Below are positions 24,955-26,730 of a stretch of 26,730 bases of DNA, in pieces. The position numbers and the translations under genes are program-made. The stretch is from an uncultured Pseudomonadota bacterium. GTDB taxonomy: Bacteria; Pseudomonadota; Gammaproteobacteria; Steroidobacterales; Steroidobacteraceae. The stretch covers positions 1 to 26,730 of the forward strand of contig CAMLGF010000049.1 in assembly GCA_946479515.1 (NCBI GenBank), read 5' to 3'. Below the pieces are notes generated by a model, which worked only from the letters and a program-made list of their open reading frames with translations, searched no databases and was not told where the DNA came from. Within the stretch, counting starts at the first letter, position 1. Each line of letters opens with the position of its first letter.

Positions 24955-25571
24955 TCGGGCGGCGCGACCTCGGCCGGCGCGACGATGTCGCTGGCGCTGG
25001 CCTTTTCGGCAGGCTTCGGCACTTCGGTGGGCGAAACGAATGCCGGCTCGGGCGACGCGGCCGCAGCGGCGTCCGCGAACACCGGCACGGGGCCCCAGGA
25101 AATGTAGATAGCCGCCGTCTTCGGAGTATAGAGGCTGGGCGAGAGCTCGATGTCCACGGGCTTGGCGCCCTCGCCGGTGACCGGCAGGATGTTGCGCGCC
25201 TCGGCCTGCACTTCGAGCTGGCCGACGCTGCCGGGCTGCACGCGCAGCGCCACGCGCACCGGCCAGGTGGACTCGTCGGGAAGCCTGGCCGCGAAACCGC
25301 CCTGGCCGCTGACCCCGGTGAGGTCGATGACCAGCGTGTTGCGCTGCCAGTACTGCGGATAGCTCGCGCCGGAACCATCGGCATTGACCAGCGTCAGTTC
25401 GTTGACCGCCTCGGGGCCCGGCTTCTGCTTCTTGTGGAAGGGCCAGATCTTCGGCATGTGCAGGCTGGCGCAGGCGGTGAGCGCCAGGCAGCTGGCGGCG
25501 ACTCCGACGACTAACATCAGCCGGGTGAGGCGGATCGGATGGGACTGGCGCGCGTTCATGGCGGCAAACAT
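24927..25571 (-). CDS. Hypothetical lipoprotein
   Basis: I do not recognise the family. The product (214 residues from ATG 25571, or 210 from ATG 25559) has a basic N-terminus, a hydrophobic core, and lipobox LTAC (C34), so it should be a lipoprotein. The residue after the Cys is Ala, which suggests outer-membrane sorting under the Lol rule, though a Ser follows. The mature part looks beta-rich (NTLVIDLTGVSGQGGF, WPVRVALRVQPGSVGQLEV) and ends in a Pro/Ala-rich tail with PPPDQ-like repeats. The 25571 start has GGGGG upstream at suitable distance, so I prefer it. It converges on apaH (28-bp overlap) and is divergent from haaO. Confidence 0.75.
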   Translation of the reverse strand: MFAAMNARQSHPIRLTRLMLVVGVAASCLALTACASLHMPKIWPFHKKQKPGPEAVNELTLVNADGSGASYPQYWQRNTLVIDLTGVSGQGGFAARLPDESTWPVRVALRVQPGSVGQLEVQAEARNILPVTGEGAKPVDIELSPSLYTPKTAAIYISWGPVPVFADAAAAASPEPAFVSPTEVPKPAEKASASDIVAPAEVAPPDQPAPPPGN

Positions 25572-25634
25572 ATCATGGCCCCCGACGGCCCAGAGCCCGC
25601 CCCGCTGACGCCGATGGGCGACAGCAACGCCAAG

Positions 25635-25650
25635 TGTGCAAGGAATCACA
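25635..25650 (+). promoter_or_regulatory. Candidate CRP/Vfr-type binding site upstream of haaO
   Basis: TGTGC-AAGGAA-TCACA matches the CRP core TGTGA-N6-TCACA at 9 of 10 positions. Its centre (25642.5) lies about 40 bases before the start expected from the TATGAT at 25670-25675, the position of a class II activator site. The match is by eye; no protein binding is shown. Confidence 0.45.
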
Positions 25651-25669
25651 TCGCGCCCCCCGCAGAGAA

Positions 25670-25675
25670 TATGAT
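25670..25675 (+). promoter_or_regulatory. Candidate -10 element for haaO
   Basis: TATGAT (5 of 6 to the consensus) lies 24 bases before the haaO ATG. The -35 region is poor, which is usual for activator-dependent promoters and agrees with the CRP-like site upstream. Confidence 0.4.
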
Positions 25676-25685
25676 CGAGCACCCG

Positions 25686-25703
25686 ATGCGCGACCCGTCA
25701 TGA
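25686..25703 (+). other. Possible minicistron overlapping the haaO start
   Basis: ATG at 25686 opens a five-codon frame (M-R-D-P-S) whose TGA at 25701-25703 overlaps the haaO ATG at 25700 as ATGA. An in-frame ATG at 25671 would make it ten codons, but that codon overlaps the -10 element. haaO has no clear Shine-Dalgarno of its own, so reinitiation after this frame is conceivable. Such a short frame can easily arise by chance. Confidence 0.25.
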
Positions 25704-26221
25704 AAGAACTCAAGGCCTTCAACTTCAAGCGCTGGATCGACGAGCACCGCCACCTGCTCAAGCCGCCGGTGGGCAACAAGCAGGTGTTCACGGACAGCGA
25801 ATTCATCATCATGGTGGTGGGCGGTCCCAACAGCCGCAAGGATTTCCACGTCGACCCCGGCGAGGAGTTCTTCTACCAGCTCGAGGGCGGCATCACGCTG
25901 GCCACCGTGCAGGACGGCAGGCGCGTCGACATCCCCATCGACGAAGGCGAGATCTTCCTGCTGCCGCCCAACGTGCCGCATTCGCCGCGCCGGCCCGCCA
26001 ACACCATCGGCCTCGTGATCGAGCGCACCCGCCGGCCCGGCGAGCGCGACGGCTTCCAGTGGTATTGCGAGAACTGCGGCCACAAGCTCTACGAAGAGTT
26101 CGCCGAGATCACCAACATCGAGACGCAGCTGCCGCCGATCTTCGAGCGCTTCTTTGGTAACGCCGCGAATCTCGAGTGCAGCGTCTGCGGCGCCGTGATG
26201 CAACCTCCCGCGCCGAAGTAA
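25700..26221 (+). CDS. haaO: 3-hydroxyanthranilate 3,4-dioxygenase
   Basis: This cupin enzyme opens the ring of 3-hydroxyanthranilate to the semialdehyde that cyclises to quinolinate, the NAD precursor, or is degraded further. The 173-residue protein has the family Fe(II) ligands H50, E56 and H94 (KDFHVDPGEEFFYQ and NVPHSP), and two C-terminal Cys pairs (C123-x2-C126, C160-x2-C163) forming the rubredoxin-like second metal site of bacterial enzymes. RTRRPGERDGFQWYCENCG is strongly conserved. ATG 25700 gives the expected N-terminus KELKAFNFKRWI. A kynurenine-formamidase-like gene begins two bases after the stop, suggesting a kynurenine-pathway operon. Confidence 0.96.
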   Translation: MKELKAFNFKRWIDEHRHLLKPPVGNKQVFTDSEFIIMVVGGPNSRKDFHVDPGEEFFYQLEGGITLATVQDGRRVDIPIDEGEIFLLPPNVPHSPRRPANTIGLVIERTRRPGERDGFQWYCENCGHKLYEEFAEITNIETQLPPIFERFFGNAANLECSVCGAVMQPPAPK

Positions 26222-26223
26222 AC

Positions 26224-26730
26224 ATGCAGGCCGAGCTGAACGTCGGTGGGCAGAGAATGCGCGTCGCGCTTGATCGCGGCATGAGCCTGGCGATTCCCGT
26301 GGAGTTCGGCGGTGCGGGCGCAATTCAACAGGGCGCCGGTCCCCGGCACTTCGGTGCGCCGCCGCCGGAAATCAGGCCCTGGGCCGTGGGTAACTTCAGC
26401 GGCAGCGTCGCCAGCGGCGCGAGCTGCAATTGCTCCATGCTCACGCTGATCCCACATTGCCAGATGACACACACCGAAAGCGTGGCGCATCTCACGCGCG
26501 AGCCCGGCGATGCCTGGCGCGTGGTGCCGCGCGGGCTGTTGCCCGCGGTGGTGGTCAGCGTGAGCCCCGAGCCCGCGCGCGAGAGCAGCGAGAGCACCGA
26601 TCCGCAGCCCTGGGGAACCGACGTGCTGATCACGCAGCGCCGGCTGCGAGCCGCCTGGCCGATGGCGCGCCCGTCCCTCGCGGCCCTGCCGGATCCAGTC
26701 GCCGCGATCATCCGCACGCTGCCGAATGAC
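26224..26730 (+). CDS. Cyclase-family protein, probable kynurenine formamidase-like hydrolase (runs off right edge)
   Basis: The frame opens at ATG 26224, two bases after haaO, and stays open for 169 codons to the window end. The segment LIPHCQMTHTESVAHL at about 76-90 resembles the metal-binding motif of the cyclase/KynB family (H-x-G-T-H-x-D-x-P-x-H), with H78, H83, E85 and H89 as likely ligands. The spacing is one residue longer, and Glu replaces Asp. Bacterial kynurenine formamidase hydrolyses N-formylkynurenine; coupling to haaO supports that, but cyclase-family members act on several substrates. The C-terminal half is missing because of the window edge. Confidence 0.7.
   Translation, partial: MQAELNVGGQRMRVALDRGMSLAIPVEFGGAGAIQQGAGPRHFGAPPPEIRPWAVGNFSGSVASGASCNCSMLTLIPHCQMTHTESVAHLTREPGDAWRVVPRGLLPAVVVSVSPEPARESSESTDPQPWGTDVLITQRRLRAAWPMARPSLAALPDPVAAIIRTLPND

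Overview
The window is GC-rich chromosomal DNA, densely packed with housekeeping genes. Gene content and order point to a gammaproteobacterium, probably in the Xanthomonadales/Nevskiales/Steroidobacteraceae neighbourhood. The evidence is an mreBCD-pbp2-rodA-mltB-rlpA block, an amgK-murU pair divergent from lptD-surA-pdxA-rsmA-apaG-apaH (the Pseudomonas-like arrangement), and kynurenine-pathway genes at the right edge. The taxonomic placement is inference. I see no rRNA or tRNA genes, no CRISPR array, no insertion sequence and no prophage genes.

Layout. (1) 1-2228, minus strand: gatC-gatA-gatB, the Asp/Glu-tRNA amidotransferase; gatB runs off the left edge. (2) 2345-9948, plus strand: the rod-shape and peptidoglycan block mreB, mreC, mreD, mrdA (PBP2), rodA, mltB, rlpA, with overlaps or very short gaps. 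The dacC/PBP5 gene that often follows rlpA is absent. (3) 10000-11162, plus strand: a class IV (D-amino-acid type) aminotransferase and a YbeD/DUF493 protein, then two unknown plus-strand genes (65 aa, and a 291-aa secreted protein). (4) 12314-18279, minus strand, a compact operon read right to left: amgK, murU, a DUF945/YdgA-like gene, a single ORF encoding LipA fused to LipB, and a small membrane protein. (5) 18301-24954, plus strand: lptD, surA, pdxA, rsmA, apaG, apaH. (6) An unknown lipoprotein on the minus strand, then divergently haaO (3-hydroxyanthranilate dioxygenase) and the start of a cyclase-family (kynurenine formamidase-like) gene.

How the genes work together. Sections 2 and 4 cover cell-wall elongation (MreBCD, RodA, PBP2), glycan processing (MltB, RlpA) and MurNAc recycling to UDP-MurNAc (AmgK, MurU). 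Section 5 covers outer-membrane assembly (LptD for LPS, SurA for OMPs), pyridoxal phosphate synthesis, 16S rRNA dimethylation and Ap4A hydrolysis. Section 6 points to tryptophan catabolism or quinolinate/NAD synthesis.

The most unusual observation is the 585-residue LipA-LipB ORF. Both catalytic residue sets look intact. The order is opposite to the usual lipB-lipA operon. The linker has atypical codon use and a perfect 10-bp inverted repeat bounding a 54-bp (18-codon) segment. Also notable are a 130-residue histone-H1-like Lys/Arg/Ala/Pro tail on AmgK built partly from 21-bp tandem repeats, a near-consensus CRP-type site in front of haaO, and several -10-like elements placed so close to start codons that transcripts would be leaderless or nearly so.
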